The translations under genes were made by a program, and so were the position numbers. A DNA stretch of 64,000 nt from Podospora comata (lineage: Eukaryota > Ascomycota > Sordariomycetes > Sordariales > Podosporaceae), in NCBI GenBank assembly GCA_017354895.1, contig CP071493.1:2418001-2482000 (forward strand). Direction: 5' to 3'. A model generated the notes under the pieces. It was given only the letters and a program-made list of their open reading frames with translations. It made no database searches and was not told the DNA's origin. This document shows, in pieces, positions 44,365-56,797 of the stretch (its first letter is position 1; the number at the start of each line of letters is the position of its first letter).

Positions 44365-44848
44365 GGGGTTGTTCCAGTGGTTGTATATAATTTGAAATGA
44401 TGCACATATTCTTCCCATCTGCCTGTCAAATCTGGGCACAGACAGCTGCACCTTCTTGCTTCTGTTGTTGAAATTTATAGGTCAACCAAGATAGGTAGGT
44501 ATGTGCTGAGGTGCGCAACCCATGAATTAAATGATGCAGTGATAGAAGGCCATACATCCATGTTACATCATCCTCTTCTCTTGCCAGTGTTATGTTCGCG
44601 AGCGCACGTTACTAAACAGGTAAGGTCAAGCCACATACCTTTTGTGAGGCATGCGAAATCTCCCAAACCTCTGTCCATGCTGTTGGCTGCATTAGCCGCC
44701 GAGAAACACCACAAGGCTCTCACTCGCAGCAGCTGATTGGTGAGCAAGGTAAGGAATTCTACTGTCGATTCCAGACCGCTAGCATCTGCGAAATCATCGT
44801 GTTATCCTGGGCGCTTCCAAAACACCTTCCTTCAACAATAAGACTATC
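44365..44848 (+). other. Intergenic region before the NLR-type gene
   Basis: 484 bases between two co-oriented genes; no open frame or motif of note is seen. Confidence 0.4.
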
Positions 44849-47800
44849 ATGTCTCTCGTGCGAGCGGGGATTGCATTATCGAAGGCGGAAGAGAGATTGA
44901 GAGATGCTGTCGCGCAATATGAGAAAGACCTCAACCTCGACCAGCAGAAGACCTTGCTTGCCTACAGGCTTCAAGCACACAAATCCCCCCCAGATGTTAG
45001 CGACGTCATGCGAATTACGGCGGAGATTGACCGCGAGGTGTCCAAAACCAAAGTGTTTCGTGGCCGTTGTTTCGGCCCCCGGTTCACCAACATTTTACAA
45101 GCTGTTCAACAATTTGCAGCACTCGGAGATGTTATTGTTGGAGGCTCTCAGAATCTTATTGCTTGTGGAGTATGGTCACTGGTACGATTCAGCTTGCTTG
45201 TAGGAACTTTGTATGGTGCTCTTTTCAGAATGATGACTGACTACTAACTCAGCTGACGGCGAATTTCTCTGCGTGTGTCGAGAGGCTCTCCAAGTTATTG
45301 ATGGATGCTGGCCGTGCTGCGCCACGTTATCAAGAGATGGCTTTGCTCTACCCACAATCCCGGTCGCTCCGGTCAAACATGTGCGAATACTTTACCGTTG
45401 TCGTCCGTCTGTGTCACCAACTCGTGATGTTCACGAAACAATCTATCTTTCAACAGTTGAAAGCCTTCTTGAGTGACCCAGAGATGACTTCGTTTCGAGA
45501 CCAGCTTGACCACTGGGCTGTCTCAATTAAAGCGGAAGTCTGGCTCCTCACGAATAAAAGCATCGAGGAGCAAGGATTGAGTTTGAAGGCCATCATGAGG
45601 TCAGGAAAGACTCGTCGAGCAGAGAAAGCAAAGTTCAAAGTCCTCAACTATTGTTCGACTTACGATTATCAGTCCACTTGGAAAGAGCTACGAAAAGCGG
45701 GCAACACAAGTCTTCTTCAGGGCAGCGCGGAGTATCACAGCTGGAAAACCGCACGACAGTCTGCAACCCTAATATGCCAGGGAAAACTAGGATCTGGAAA
45801 GTCAGTTCTGTTGGCCAATATGGTTGCAGATCTAGGCCTACACGTTGGCAGTGCGAAGTGTTCTATCGTCTATTTCTTCTGTCGACACAATATAGACGAA
45901 AGCTTGAAAGCTCAAACGATTATCGGATCGATCGTTCGACAGCTTCTGACCCGTGTCGCCGACTTTACCGAGATTGAGCGCCAGATAGTTGAAGATTACT
46001 CGCCAAGATCGAGTTTAGCCGTTGACGAGGGATATCGAATGCTTCAGGACTGTTTCCCGGCAGGCTTGGAAGCCTTCATAATCCTCGACGGTTTGGACGA
46101 ATGCACCGAGAAAGAGAAGGCCACTGTCTACGACCAACTACAGACACTTCAGAAGAGATTTACTTTGCGTATATGCCTTTCAGATAGGCTGGAGCTGGAC
46201 ACTTTCTTTCCAGCACGCGCAGCCCAGCTTTTGAATCTGCACCGACTCTCCGTTCGCAACAATGCTACTGACATCGCCAACTTCATAGATGACGAGTTGG
46301 AAAGGCTCATCAAGTCGAGCAGGCTGAGGTTAACAGATCCCACCCTAGTACTAGAGATTGCCGATGCTCTCTTGGAAGGCGCACAGGGGATGTTTCTTTG
46401 GGTGGCACTCCAGATCTCAGCTTTATGCCAACAAGAGAATCAGACAGATGCCGACATCCGTCGCGCTTTGAAAAATCTACCCAAGGACCTCAACGAGACA
46501 TTCTCGCGAATCCTTAGAAACGCAACGGAAAACAGCAAGGGTTGTCAAAACCAGGTGCTCAAAGTTTTAACAACGGTATACCGACCTTTGACGGCAGAGG
46601 AGCTTCGAGAGGCTCTAAGTATTGTACCTGGAAACCGTGTTTGGAATTCCGAAGAGCTCATCAGCGATATCTATGCCGTACTAGCAAGTTGTGGGAGTCT
46701 CGTTATGGTCGATGAAGAATCGCTAACGATACGTATTGTCCACCAAAGCGTCGTTCAGTTTTTGTTTGGCGAATATAAAGGTGCAGCACGACCAATCATT
46801 ACACGAGAAGGGGCGGAAAAAGCAGTGGGCGAGATTGTTGTAACATATCTTTCTTATGATGTGTTCGATAGTTCTATCTCGGTCAGGGTTGCACCCCAGA
46901 TACCAGCCGCACCAGCAAATATCATCCGGACAATGGACATTCCACTCAGCGTCCGTGATACTGCAGTAAAATTGCTGCAGCTACGAAAACAGCCTGGATT
47001 TGATATGGGCCAAGTCCTTTTCGCCACTAGTCAACAGTCATCAACATATGTAGAAAAATGGCCATTCTACGGCTATGCGAAAGAACACTGGGAACGCCAC
47101 TCAAGATACATTGAAACAAACAACTTGGAAATGATGCGACTCTTGATCTCGGTTGCGCATAAGCAAGTAATCCTCGAGGAGAACGACACGTTGGTACGAT
47201 GGGCCATAAGACACAAGCACAATCCCGTCGCCCAGGCCGCCACCGATGAAAGGAAATTCACCGAGTCCCTCATGCAATTTATTGTCCACGGAGACAGCGA
47301 TTCTGCGATGAAACTTGTTGGCGAGATTCCATGGCGTTATGAAGAATTCAACTATCAACTCTGGGCGATTGCTGCAAAACGACCTTTTTTTTGCAGCGGG
47401 CAACTCTTGAATAACATGCTCCGTCAAGCAGTTATTTTGGAAAAGTTCAAGGGTCCCGAAGTTCTTGGTCGACTGCTCAAGACTGGTATACGGCTAGACA
47501 ACATTGCCCTTCTACGCTTGCTTGAAGAACACAAATATGACCTTCTCAGTCTCATTCTTAAAGAGAACATAGATGTTGAATGCCGCAGCGTCGAGGAGGG
47601 CCAGACGCTTCTCTATTTGGCCTCATGCGGTCTTAGCCATGGGATTGTTCAGATGCTTTTGCAGGCTGGCGCAAATGTCAACTCGGTCGAGGCTATACAC
47701 GGAGAGACGCCGCTGATCGGAGCCACGAGGCACCAGAGACTGTCAACTGTCGAACTTCTTGCTACTCACGGAGCCGAGTTAGATGCAAGGGATAGACATG

Positions 47801-48615
47801 GAGATACGGCTCTGACGAAAGCGGCCGCACTATGGGACAGTGATATCGTCGAAGTCCTTTTGAGGCACGGGGCAGATCCGAACGTCAAACACCCCTGGGG
47901 CATGACAGCGTTAAATCGTGCACTATCTAAAGTCCGATCCGAAGAAGATTCGAAACTGGCCGCATGTGTGGATGCCCTAATTACTTGGGGGGCTGATATA
48001 CATCACGATTTGGTAGATGGGATTACATGCTTGGCATTCGCCCGTAAACTGGGGTATGAGAAGACCGTTGAAGTTTTGCTGGAAGCGGAACGTACACTAC
48101 AGATAAAGGGATACGTGCCTCTACATTATGCTGCTAAAGGCGGTCATGCGAAGACTGTTGAACATATTCTCGTCACAGGGGCTGACCCAAATATACGCGC
48201 AAAATCCGGCAAAACGGCCTTGATTTATGCCGTTGAAGCTGACAACGAAAGCGTTATCGACGTCCTTCTCGCTCATGGGGCCGATCCAAGTATACCTAAA
48301 AACTGTGGCGAGACGGCCTTGATGATCGCTGCTCGAGCTGGCAATGCAAGTGTTTGCAAACGTCTTGTCACTAAGGAAGGCAGCCCAACCAATCCCGCAT
48401 TCAAGTTCCAGTCACAGCTGTCATTGGAAGTTGCACAGTCCCCTCTCCCTGAGATGGCTCACCCGATCGAGCGGGGCGCGATGGTCAAGCATTGTTTTTC
48501 AAGGCATCTGATGCAACCGACAAGCATGTTACTCGGTTTCCACCTTATATTCTTGTGTACAATCAGGATGATGAAATTGTTGAGGTTGTTTCCCCTCACA
48601 AAACCTGATCTCTGA
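44849..48615 (+). CDS. NLR-type NACHT-ankyrin protein (STAND NTPase)
   Basis: Fungal NOD-like receptor, a class tied to non-self recognition and regulated cell death. Exons 44849-45181 and 45253-48615 (71-nt intron with branch TACTAAC), 1231 residues as read. The order is: an alpha-helical N-terminal domain (about 1-250, FGPRFTNILQAVQQFAALGDVIVGGSQNL..VWSL, of the type often found before fungal NACHT modules); NACHT with Walker A GKLGSGKS at 288-295 and Walker B IILDGLDEC near 387; a winged-helix-like VLKVLTTVYRPLTAEELREAL; a helical linker; and about eight ankyrin-like repeats from residue 890 (VQMLLQAGANVNSV, VELLATHGAELDARD, VEVLLRHGADPNVKH, IDVLLAHGADPSIPK). Near 48453-48486 the sensible reading moves to another frame, so the last 40-50 residues as read look wrong. 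Less biased codons than its neighbours fit an accessory gene. Confidence 0.88.
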
Positions 48616-48983
48616 GATTAGGTGCTTGATCCTCGAAGACGAATCATATGAAGGCTACCTGTAGGTGTGTGGGTAAGGTAGTTTCTAAGAATTGATGACT
48701 TTCCGCCATTAAGGATTGTTCTCTGGAATATTCTTTTCTGAACAAAGGTTTCAGGATGGAAAAATGAGCAAAAGAACGGAAAGGCATGAGTTCACTACCT
48801 TAAGCAAGCTTCAGCTTCACCAACTTGTCGAGTTGAATGAGAGAATAACTTCATCGGCCATACTCAGTCAACCTGTTTACCTACTTAAGCTCGAAGCCAC
48901 TGAATCCAAACCACACATTTTAGAAACGGCATTGCTCCTGGCCCCTTTGTACGCAGGCACCTGATCTGCTGTCTTGAAAGCAC
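48616..48983. other. Convergent 3' region, NLR/MFS transporter
   Basis: 368 bases between convergent stops. A frame of 82 codons here (48716-48964) has no recognisable features and is not called. Confidence 0.4.
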
Positions 48984-50876
48984 TCACTCACCAACCTCCC
49001 TATCCTCACTCCAATGAATATACCCAATCACCGGCCAACCCCAAGTAACATGCCTAATCGTCTTCCCCCAGAAATACAACGGCACCCAGCAAACCAACAC
49101 CGCCGCCGAGATCGCCGCCATCGTCCCATACGCATTCAAATAGCCCGCCTGCTGCACCCAAGTATTCGTATAAAACGACAGCAAAAACCCAAACAAACTC
49201 TTGAATCCCATGACCGCAAGTGTGATCTCCCCTGCTACAGGCCGGTAAGCATCAATGACATACACCAGCGCCACATTCGTTCCCTGAACAATAGCAAAAT
49301 TCACTGTTTCCCTTCCATGTCAGCACTTCTTCTTCTTGGGTATTTCGGCAGAAAAACTTACACAACGCAATCCCCAAATTCGGCACCATCCAATGCAAGC
49401 CCTTCTCAATCCCCACCCCAAAAATCACCAGCCCCAACGGCGCGGTGATCATGGCAGGTATCATCGCCGGCAGTCTCATTTCCGGATCTCTAATCCCGTT
49501 GTTTCTCTTGGTGAAGTAATCCGCTACTTTGTCTCCCCACCATCCACCAAGCGGTATACCTGCCAGCGAACCGACCAAAGCAGAGACAAAACAGACGCCT
49601 ACCTGCCATGACTTGAATCTGTAGGTTGCTTCGTAGGCGATCTCAACATTGGATGTCATAGCAACCAGAAACCCAATGGTGGCGGCTTCAACAAGGGCAG
49701 CCCAGAGGACAGGGGGGAGGCAAATCAGACCGAGGGGACGGACGGTCAGTTTGAAGAATGACTCATGGGTGATAGTCCCGTGGAAGATTTTGAGAGTGGA
49801 GAGGTAGGAGGCTTTCTTTGGGAGGGGGGAACTGCCAACACGGCGGGACTCAGGGTCGGAGATGGTGGCAGTTGGGTTCTTTTCTGTGGAGGAGCGTTGG
49901 TTGGGGGTGCCGGTGGAGGAGGAGTCGTCGCTGTTGGAAGGGGTCTCACGGATGTAGGCTGTTTCGGGAAAGGCGAAGAATGCGATGAGGAGGACGAGGC
50001 CGACGAGGGCGGAGGCGACTTGGAAGATTACACGCCAGTGGTGGTCGATTGTGATGACTCTGGGGATATCTTGTTAGAATGGGGATGGGAAGGTGTGATA
50101 ATAGAGGGCATACCCTGAGATGATGAGACCGATGGCTACACCGACAGCGAGAAAGGAGCTGTATAAAGCCATGACTGTACCTCGCTCGTGGAGGAAGAAG
50201 ATGTCGGCGATGGTGATGGGGGCGATTGTCTCGGCAGCACCGGCACCAAAGCCCATGATGACACGGCCGGCAAGAAACCCGCCGTAGGAGCGCTCGAAGC
50301 AAAGCCAGACAGCAGAGGCCTGAGGTCCTTGTTAGTTCGGTTCAGCGTTCGTTCATGATTTTTCTTGACTTACAAAGTAGATCAAATAGCTAAAGACATA
50401 AGTCGGCCGGCGACCCCATTTGTTGGCAACAGGGACCCAGAAAAAGTTTCCAATACCCTGCATGAGAGCACAGGTGGTGAAAAAGTACGCAACCTTGGCT
50501 ACAGCTTCGTGGAAGAGCTTGGGGTTTCTTCCTGGATGGGCACCAACGAAGAACTCCATGGTGATGTTGACCATGGCAATCGAGGGCCCTGCCGCCAGAA
50601 AGTTGCAAATCATCATGGCCAAGCAGATGACGGTCGCCATATAGTACTTGTACCATTGTGGCCTAAGAAGTGTTAGCTAGGTGTCTTCGAGGTGATGTAA
50701 AAGGCTTACCAGTTGAGGGGATCATTGGGGTCAGAAGAAGGTGTCGGGATCAGGATGATCTCGTTCGTGTCCTGATCACGAAGACGAACGTTGCCGAGGG
50801 TGACAACTCTCTTCTTGTCACCACGATCACTATGGGGGTTGGCCGCCAAAGAGGCAGCGATACGATCTCCAGCCAT
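48984..50876 (-). CDS. MFS transporter (DHA1-like)
   Basis: Major-facilitator proton-coupled transporter of the plasma membrane. Five exons: 50710-50876, 50374-50662, 50114-50319, 49362-50059 and 48984-49303 (introns 47, 54, 54 and 58 nt), 559 residues. The N-terminus has the PSSDPNDPLNWPQWYKYY signature before helix 1; then IGNFFWVPVANKWGRRPTY (loop 2-3 A-like motif), FLAGRVIMGFGAGAAETIAPITIADIFFLHERG, a central hydrophilic loop rich in Ser/Thr/Asn, and a C-terminal half with LAGIPLGGWWGDKVADY, GTNVALVYVIDAYRPVAGE and a last helix before VIGYIHWSEDRE. The loop-10 sequence is typical of the Hol1-like subgroup. An in-frame ATG at 50906 has a poorer context, so 50876 was chosen. The substrate is unknown. 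The gene is divergent from a hybrid zinc-finger regulator that might control it. Confidence 0.87.
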
Positions 50877-53061
50877 AATGTTTTCTTGATGAATGTTAGT
50901 ACACATGTAGACATGATGTTATGGGAAGGGTGGTGTAGATATACATACGGTTTCCAAGGGTCAGACCTAGTAACCGGCTTGGAAAAGGGGTTGTTGTGGC
51001 GTCCTGTACAAGTATGTTTGTGTTCCCCAGTAGGATCAAGCCTCACTCTAGTGTGGATCCTTCGGCGAAGTGGTGTTGAAAAGGAGAGGGCCTGACACAC
51101 CAACCTAAGAGTCGACGCGGTCAGGAGCAGCTAGTTCTGCGAGGCCCTTGATGTCATATACTCTTTGCCATCCGCGCAGAAAAAAAGGCCGAGACGGCTC
51201 TACCTCGCGGGCTCTTGGGCGACTGCTACATACACAAGACCGATACAATGAGAGTGTGTTGTAATATGCAAAAGGACAGTTGCAATCCCTGCATCTTGTT
51301 TATGGCTTGGCTCATTCCTTGGCACAGGGGTGGTGGTCTACTGACACTTATCGCAGCGCTTTACCAACCTAGCACACCGTTGCCGGTGCTGGGGTTCATG
51401 GTACTGTACCTTGTGCCATCGGTTGCACTGCATGCTCCATTACACCTTGGCTGACACTCCCGGTTTGTGTTTTATATTCCAACCGCCAGAACAACAGACC
51501 CAGCACCCGCCGAGGCCCGGAGCTCCGAATAGCATTTGCTGGGCAACCTTATCTCCTGAAGAGAAAGACTCTTATGAAGCATTCCGTAGCTCCGTAAGGG
51601 CCGATGAGTATTGTGGTTGAGAGCAAGACAATATGGGATTGAGGAGAAGACATGGCTTTTCTGCAATCACAGTCAGCATGAATGAAACCATCCGGCATCT
51701 GTACGCACAGACTCGGGTCCGATTCTGCTTTCTGCCACTCGTGGTCAAGGGATGTGATGGTATAGCGGCTTATATTCATGGCTTGTACTTTTGTAGCTTC
51801 CGTTCCGGCTCCCGGGCATGGTATAGAGCTTACGGGCCGCTCGACCATCTGCAAGGCGACTGGGATCGGCTTGCCCGGTCGAGTAGCGATGGGTATTAAG
51901 ACAGACAAGACCGAGAATATTGCCTACCCACCATTGTGTTCTCCTTGAGTGGATTTTGAATGGCGATTGACAAGGATTGGTGTTGGTTGGCTCACCACGG
52001 CACTGTGACCTGCTGGGAAACTCTTGTTTTCTTTCTTTTGAGATCTGGGCAACGGTCAGGACAAGACTTTGAAATATATTGCCTAGTGGGCCTGTCGGAG
52101 TTCCCCAACATTGGCATCATAAGCTTATCATGATGTTACTCTATTCAAAAGAGCCGCCTGAGTGTGATGTAAAGCTAGGGTGCGTGTCGAGGTACTTGTC
52201 TTTTGAACACTGATGAGTGCCAACCCCACGAAACAGTTTCAAGTCCCATAGCGGTTCCAGATGATGATTCGAGTCCCGAGCTAGTGAAATCGCGGTATGG
52301 CTTTGATGCCAAAACCGTCCCAACCGTCAGAGGAATCCATTTGGGTGTGAATGCGGCGCCCGGCGTCCCAACCGCAAGAGCAATATATACTGCAGGTTTG
52401 ATTGCTTGGGGATGGCAGGGCCAATTTATGGTAAAAAGGCCAGTGTCAGGTTTGCCGTTAGTCGCTTGGGTGTTTGTAGATGTTCGGAACCGAGGACATC
52501 GGGGAGCGGGTACTATTCGGGCGGAGGAGTCTCAACATGGTTTTCATAAAGAGAGGCCTTCGGGAGAGGTGGCTCGGTGGTCAGCTATGACTGCTTTGCC
52601 AGATCTTCATTCGAGATGATCAGATGCACTGGAGAGTTGCACCAGGATTTCATGCTGGCCGTTTGCTGCGAAACAGTGGAAACTGGTTGATCTCCCCGCT
52701 GACGAACTGTCTTGGCACGCGGAGTATGGGGCCGCTTAGCAGGGGAACGCGTGGCCTGGCTAGGGTGCTGCTGGGTCTAACTGCTTTGGACAAGAGACAA
52801 TCGTAGCCAAAGTTGAACATCAAAGTCCCGAGTCAAGTGTTTAGTCAAGTCACGATTGTGTTGGCGATATCTGCATCTCAACTCACGGACGTGAATGACT
52901 GACTGGCAGCCGGCTTGTTCCACCACAGTTCCGTCCGCACCAACGCCAAATCAGTAGTCTGGGCACTTGGCTCTGAAATCGCCAACTGGTGCGCCTCAAT
53001 GATGCTCGCGCTACCATGACCCAGTGTTACACCCAATTGATGGACTTCTCACCAATTCACC
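50877..53061. promoter_or_regulatory. Shared upstream region, MFS transporter/transcription factor
   Basis: 2.2 kb between divergent start codons. It contains CGG-GT-CCG at 51714-51721, the kind of spaced CGG inverted repeat bound by Zn2Cys6 dimers, though the two-base gap is short. A 138-codon frame at 52203-52619 has no recognisable features. The region is long enough to host regulatory RNA or upstream ORFs, but I cannot support any. Confidence 0.4.
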
Positions 53062-53312
53062 ATGTATCCAATCCGCCATCTTATTGACCCGCCCACCAGT
53101 AATCCTCCTCCTCGTGGCCAGCCCCAACCACCGGTAGTTGGAATTGACCCCAACGCCTCTTTATTTACTCCACCCGTCCTCCCACACTCGACATCAGCCG
53201 CCGGTCCTCTCACCGGCACGGCCCCGGCCTCGGCTCCGGCTGCATCACCCTCTCCGGCCTCATTTTCACATCCGTCCAGCTCGATCAATGCCAACACCAC
53301 CTCCCAGCCGCC

Positions 53313-53367
<55 letters not shown>

Positions 53368-56301
53368 CCGCCACAGCCACAGCTCCCGACATCGCTTTAC
53401 CAGTGCGCTCATTGCTTGCGTCGGTATTCTCGGCCCGAGCATCTCCAGGTGAACACTCACCGTCTCCAGGCCGTATACTGTCTTCATATTACTGATGAAG
53501 ATGATGCGTTAGAGACATATAGCAACCCATACTCTCGGGAAGCGCTTCGTCTGCGATGTGCGTCTTCAAACATGCTGAGCAAAACTCATCATAGCTCACC
53601 AGAAACCTGACTAATATGGTGAAAGATTTGCTCCAAAGCCTTCGCCCGGGCAGACCTCCTCAAACGTCATCGCACCAACCATCAAGATGACAACAGCAAC
53701 AAACGTAAACGCCTCAGCTCCGCGGCTCCTGGTGCCGGCCGCGTTGCACATGCTTGTCAGGCATGTGCCAAGGCTAGAGTCAAGTGTGAAGAGATGAAAC
53801 CGTAAGTGCCCCTGATGATGCATCACGTCTTCACTCCTGAGCTCACACTAACTCTTATCAGATGCACAAGATGTAAGAACCGTGGCATAACGTGTGAGGT
53901 AGCATCCTCAGAGGATGCCGCGATGCACCTGCTACATCTCTCCGCAAACGCCCATGGTTTTGAGTCCCATCCACCACCGGACACGTCTCCGAGCGCTTCA
54001 TCGCAATACCCTCAACCAATAAGTGCCGTTGAGCCTGAATTCCAACAGCCAACTTTCAACCCAGCACTGAAAAGCTTTGCGTCGTCTTCTCGATATCAGC
54101 AGCCCAGCCTTGCTAGCAACTCCCTCACGCCAGATGATCGGCAGTTCAAAGAAGAATCACAGTTGCCAACGCCTGAAACACTAATGGACCAGAACAACCC
54201 AGACAACCTCAATCGCCCTCAGGCTACCTATCAGAACCAGGGCCTGGCTACGGTGGAGCAAAGCTTGGAAAAAGCACCATTCTCAGAATTTCTACGTGAT
54301 GTTCTGTACGACCAGTCGTTTGGAAATTCAGCCAGAATGGCTGAGGCACAAGGACTGGCTGTTTTGGACTTTTGCGATGATGTCAACCTGGACTTTCGAG
54401 AATTTGACTTTGGTCTTCTCGAGAATTGGAACCCTGATGCCACCCAGCACGTACCTGACTCGACTACTCAAGTGGACAATTCGGCAGAGGTTGCGGCCAT
54501 GCGATCGACACTCGTCAAGATCTGGACCGAATCACCCTGGCGTTGGGTTCCGAAAAGGACCGATACGGGCTACAACGAGCAGTCTAACCTTCCACTGCTC
54601 TCCCGGGATGTACATGGATCTAAAGCCCTCAAGCCTGATCGAGTGGTAAAGGACACTCTGCATAGCTCCAACCGGGACAAGATCTTGGCCATCGTTCTGA
54701 GCACATGCAGGGAAAATAGCATGATAAATCGCGTGGCTTCATCGTTTCCCTCGGCCGAGATGATGGATACCTGGATTCATGTCTTTTTGGCTGCACACAT
54801 GTGCCAAGTCTCATCATGGATTCACTATGGCTCGTTTTCCATGAACCACCAATCTCCAGAGTGGCTCGCCATAGCCACCGCTGCTGGTGCCGTTCTTGCC
54901 CCGGTCACTACCCTAAGAAGATTCGGTTTCGCGCTACAAGAAGCCGTCCGTATCTCCATTCCAGGCAGATTTGAAGAAAACAACACCAACATCAGCCTCC
55001 TCGGCCCAGTCCAAGCTCTGATGCTAGTGCAAGACGTCGGCCTCTGGAGCGGCAACCGTCGGAAAATGGAAATCGCAGAATGTCATCTCTCGGTTCCCAT
55101 GGCCATGATGCGCTACAGAGGAAAATTCACCAAAACCGCCTACCCAGACGTCATCATCCACCCCTCCGACGAGGGCAAAGTCCTCGAAGAAAAATGGAAA
55201 AAATGGTACCAACTCGAATCATGGAAACGTCTCGTTTTCCACGCTTACCTCCGAGATGCCCAGGTGTCCATGACACAATTCAACAACCCCTCCATGTCCT
55301 ACGCCGAGCTCACCCTCCCTTTACCCTGCTCGAAAGGTCTCTGGTTTGCACGCACAGCAGAGGAGTTCAAAATCCGGTATCTCGAATCTCGGACCAACAG
55401 TGAGGGCAACAAACGCCCTCCATCGCTAGGCGATTTATTCAGGGACATCAACCTCCTCGCCACGAACCACCACCTCCTCGACGTGCAATACGCCATAAGT
55501 ATCTACCTCCACGGATTCTGGTCCCTAATATGGGAGTACCGCCAGCTCAAATCCATCCTTTCCTCCTCCCCTTTACCCACTACTGACCCCTCGCTCTCCC
55601 CCGAAATGCTCCTCACCCAACGCCACGGCGAACTACGCCGTCAACTCTCCCTCTTCCAATCCGTCACCCGCGGCTGGCACGAGATGTTGTCTGCCCAAGA
55701 ATCCATGATTCTCCACCTCCTCCAAATGAACCTCCATGTTTCACTAATCGACCTCCAACTGTTGACCGGCAAAGAAGGGGAAGACCAAGCAAGAAGGGTC
55801 TACCCCCTTTTGCAGAAATGGTGTCTCGAATCGAGCGACAGCCGCCAGGCGTTGTATCATGCCGGCCAGATCTTCCGATGGGGGAGGAATTTCCCCAAGG
55901 GACATCTAAAGGACTTTTGGGCGATTGCGGTGCACCATGCTGCGCTTTGTTTGTGGACTTATGGGATCATTATCAGGGCGTCAGGGAGGAGGAAAGGTGG
56001 GGGGATGGGGGCACCGTTGGTGATTGATGGGGAGGGGGTGGAAGGGGTGGGGTTGGAGGAGTGGTTGGTTTATGGGGGGGAGGGGAGGGAGGTGGTTGTA
56101 CAGGGGATGGGGAAGAGGGGGGTTGTTTCGGTGGAGGATCCAAGGGGGGTGATGGAGGTTGCGAGGGGGGTTTTGGAGGCGAATTTTGTGGAGGGGGGGA
56201 CGGGGGAGGTCAAGGAGGGGGGGTTGCCGCCGGTTAGTGAGAATATTGTTGTTGTTTTGAGGCAGTTGGGGAATGCGGCTTGGGCGGTGGGGTTTGGGTA
56301 G
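53062..56301 (+). CDS. Hybrid C2H2 + Zn2Cys6 transcription factor
   Basis: DNA-binding regulator with two zinc-domain types. Exons 53062-53448, 53513-53557 (45 nt), 53626-53801 and 53862-56301 give 1015 residues. The N-terminus is Pro/Ser/Ala-rich with a run of 18 Gln from residue 85. Finger 1 is YQCAHCLRRYSRPEHLQRHIATH, split by intron 1; finger 2 is FVCDICSKAFARADLLKRHRTNH, split by intron 2; the binuclear cluster ACQACAKARVKCEEMKPCTRCKNRGITC is split by intron 3. Each splice restores the Cys/His spacing exactly, so the model is strong. A middle-homology region (about 400-620, with WIHVFLAAHM, FGFALQEAVRISIPGRFEE and QALMLVQDVGLWSG) resembles the fungal transcription-factor domain. The last 150 residues are coded by very G-rich sequence. 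The divergent MFS transporter is a possible target. Confidence 0.88.
53314..53367 (+). repeat. Pure (CAA)18 trinucleotide repeat encoding polyGln
   Basis: Eighteen uninterrupted CAA codons in the first exon of the hybrid transcription factor. A pure repeat is expected to be length-variable among strains and stays in frame when it changes by whole units. Confidence 0.95.
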
Positions 56302-56797
56302 TTGGAAGGGGGGGAGGGAGGGTGGATGCGGTTGAGGGGGCACCCTCTCTATAGATAATGAGTACAGGAAAAGTAGGTTGACCTATATTATATCATGAAT
56401 TATGCCTCAATGGTAAATTAGTAGGCAGATTAGCTATCTTTGAAGGCCTAAGGAATAACCTTCGAGGTATGATTCACAATAGGAGACGGGTTAAACCTAC
56501 GTTTATATGCCAATTGTTTTGCGGGGAGGGTACCTAAGTGGAAGGAAGGAACGGCAGATGGCAGGTGCAGTTGTGTCGTCGTGCCTTCTTTGTTGGTCTT
56601 TTCGGATCTCAAGACAGGAAGGCGCAAGGTGATATAGACAGTTTGATACCACAATTTTGCATAGGTAGGAAGGAGCATTTCATGTTGCTAGCTTCCTTGA
56701 AAGGACGCTGAAAGGTATAATAGAAACAATTATTTATTAAGGCATAGGTACATGTAAATGCAAAATCATGTATCATCACTGTAACATTCCATCTTGG
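56302..56797. other. Convergent 3' region, transcription factor/hypothetical
   Basis: 496 AT-rich bases between convergent stops; no gene is recognised. Confidence 0.4.

Noticed and set aside
52255-52300. TTCGAGTCC stretch resembling a tRNA B box
   Set aside because: No paired T stem, no suitably spaced A box and no acceptor stem could be folded around it.
52203-52619. 138-codon ORF in the MFS/transcription factor intergenic region
   Set aside because: No recognisable domain, no signal peptide, no splice context and no similarity to families I know; the length is within chance for GC-rich fungal DNA.
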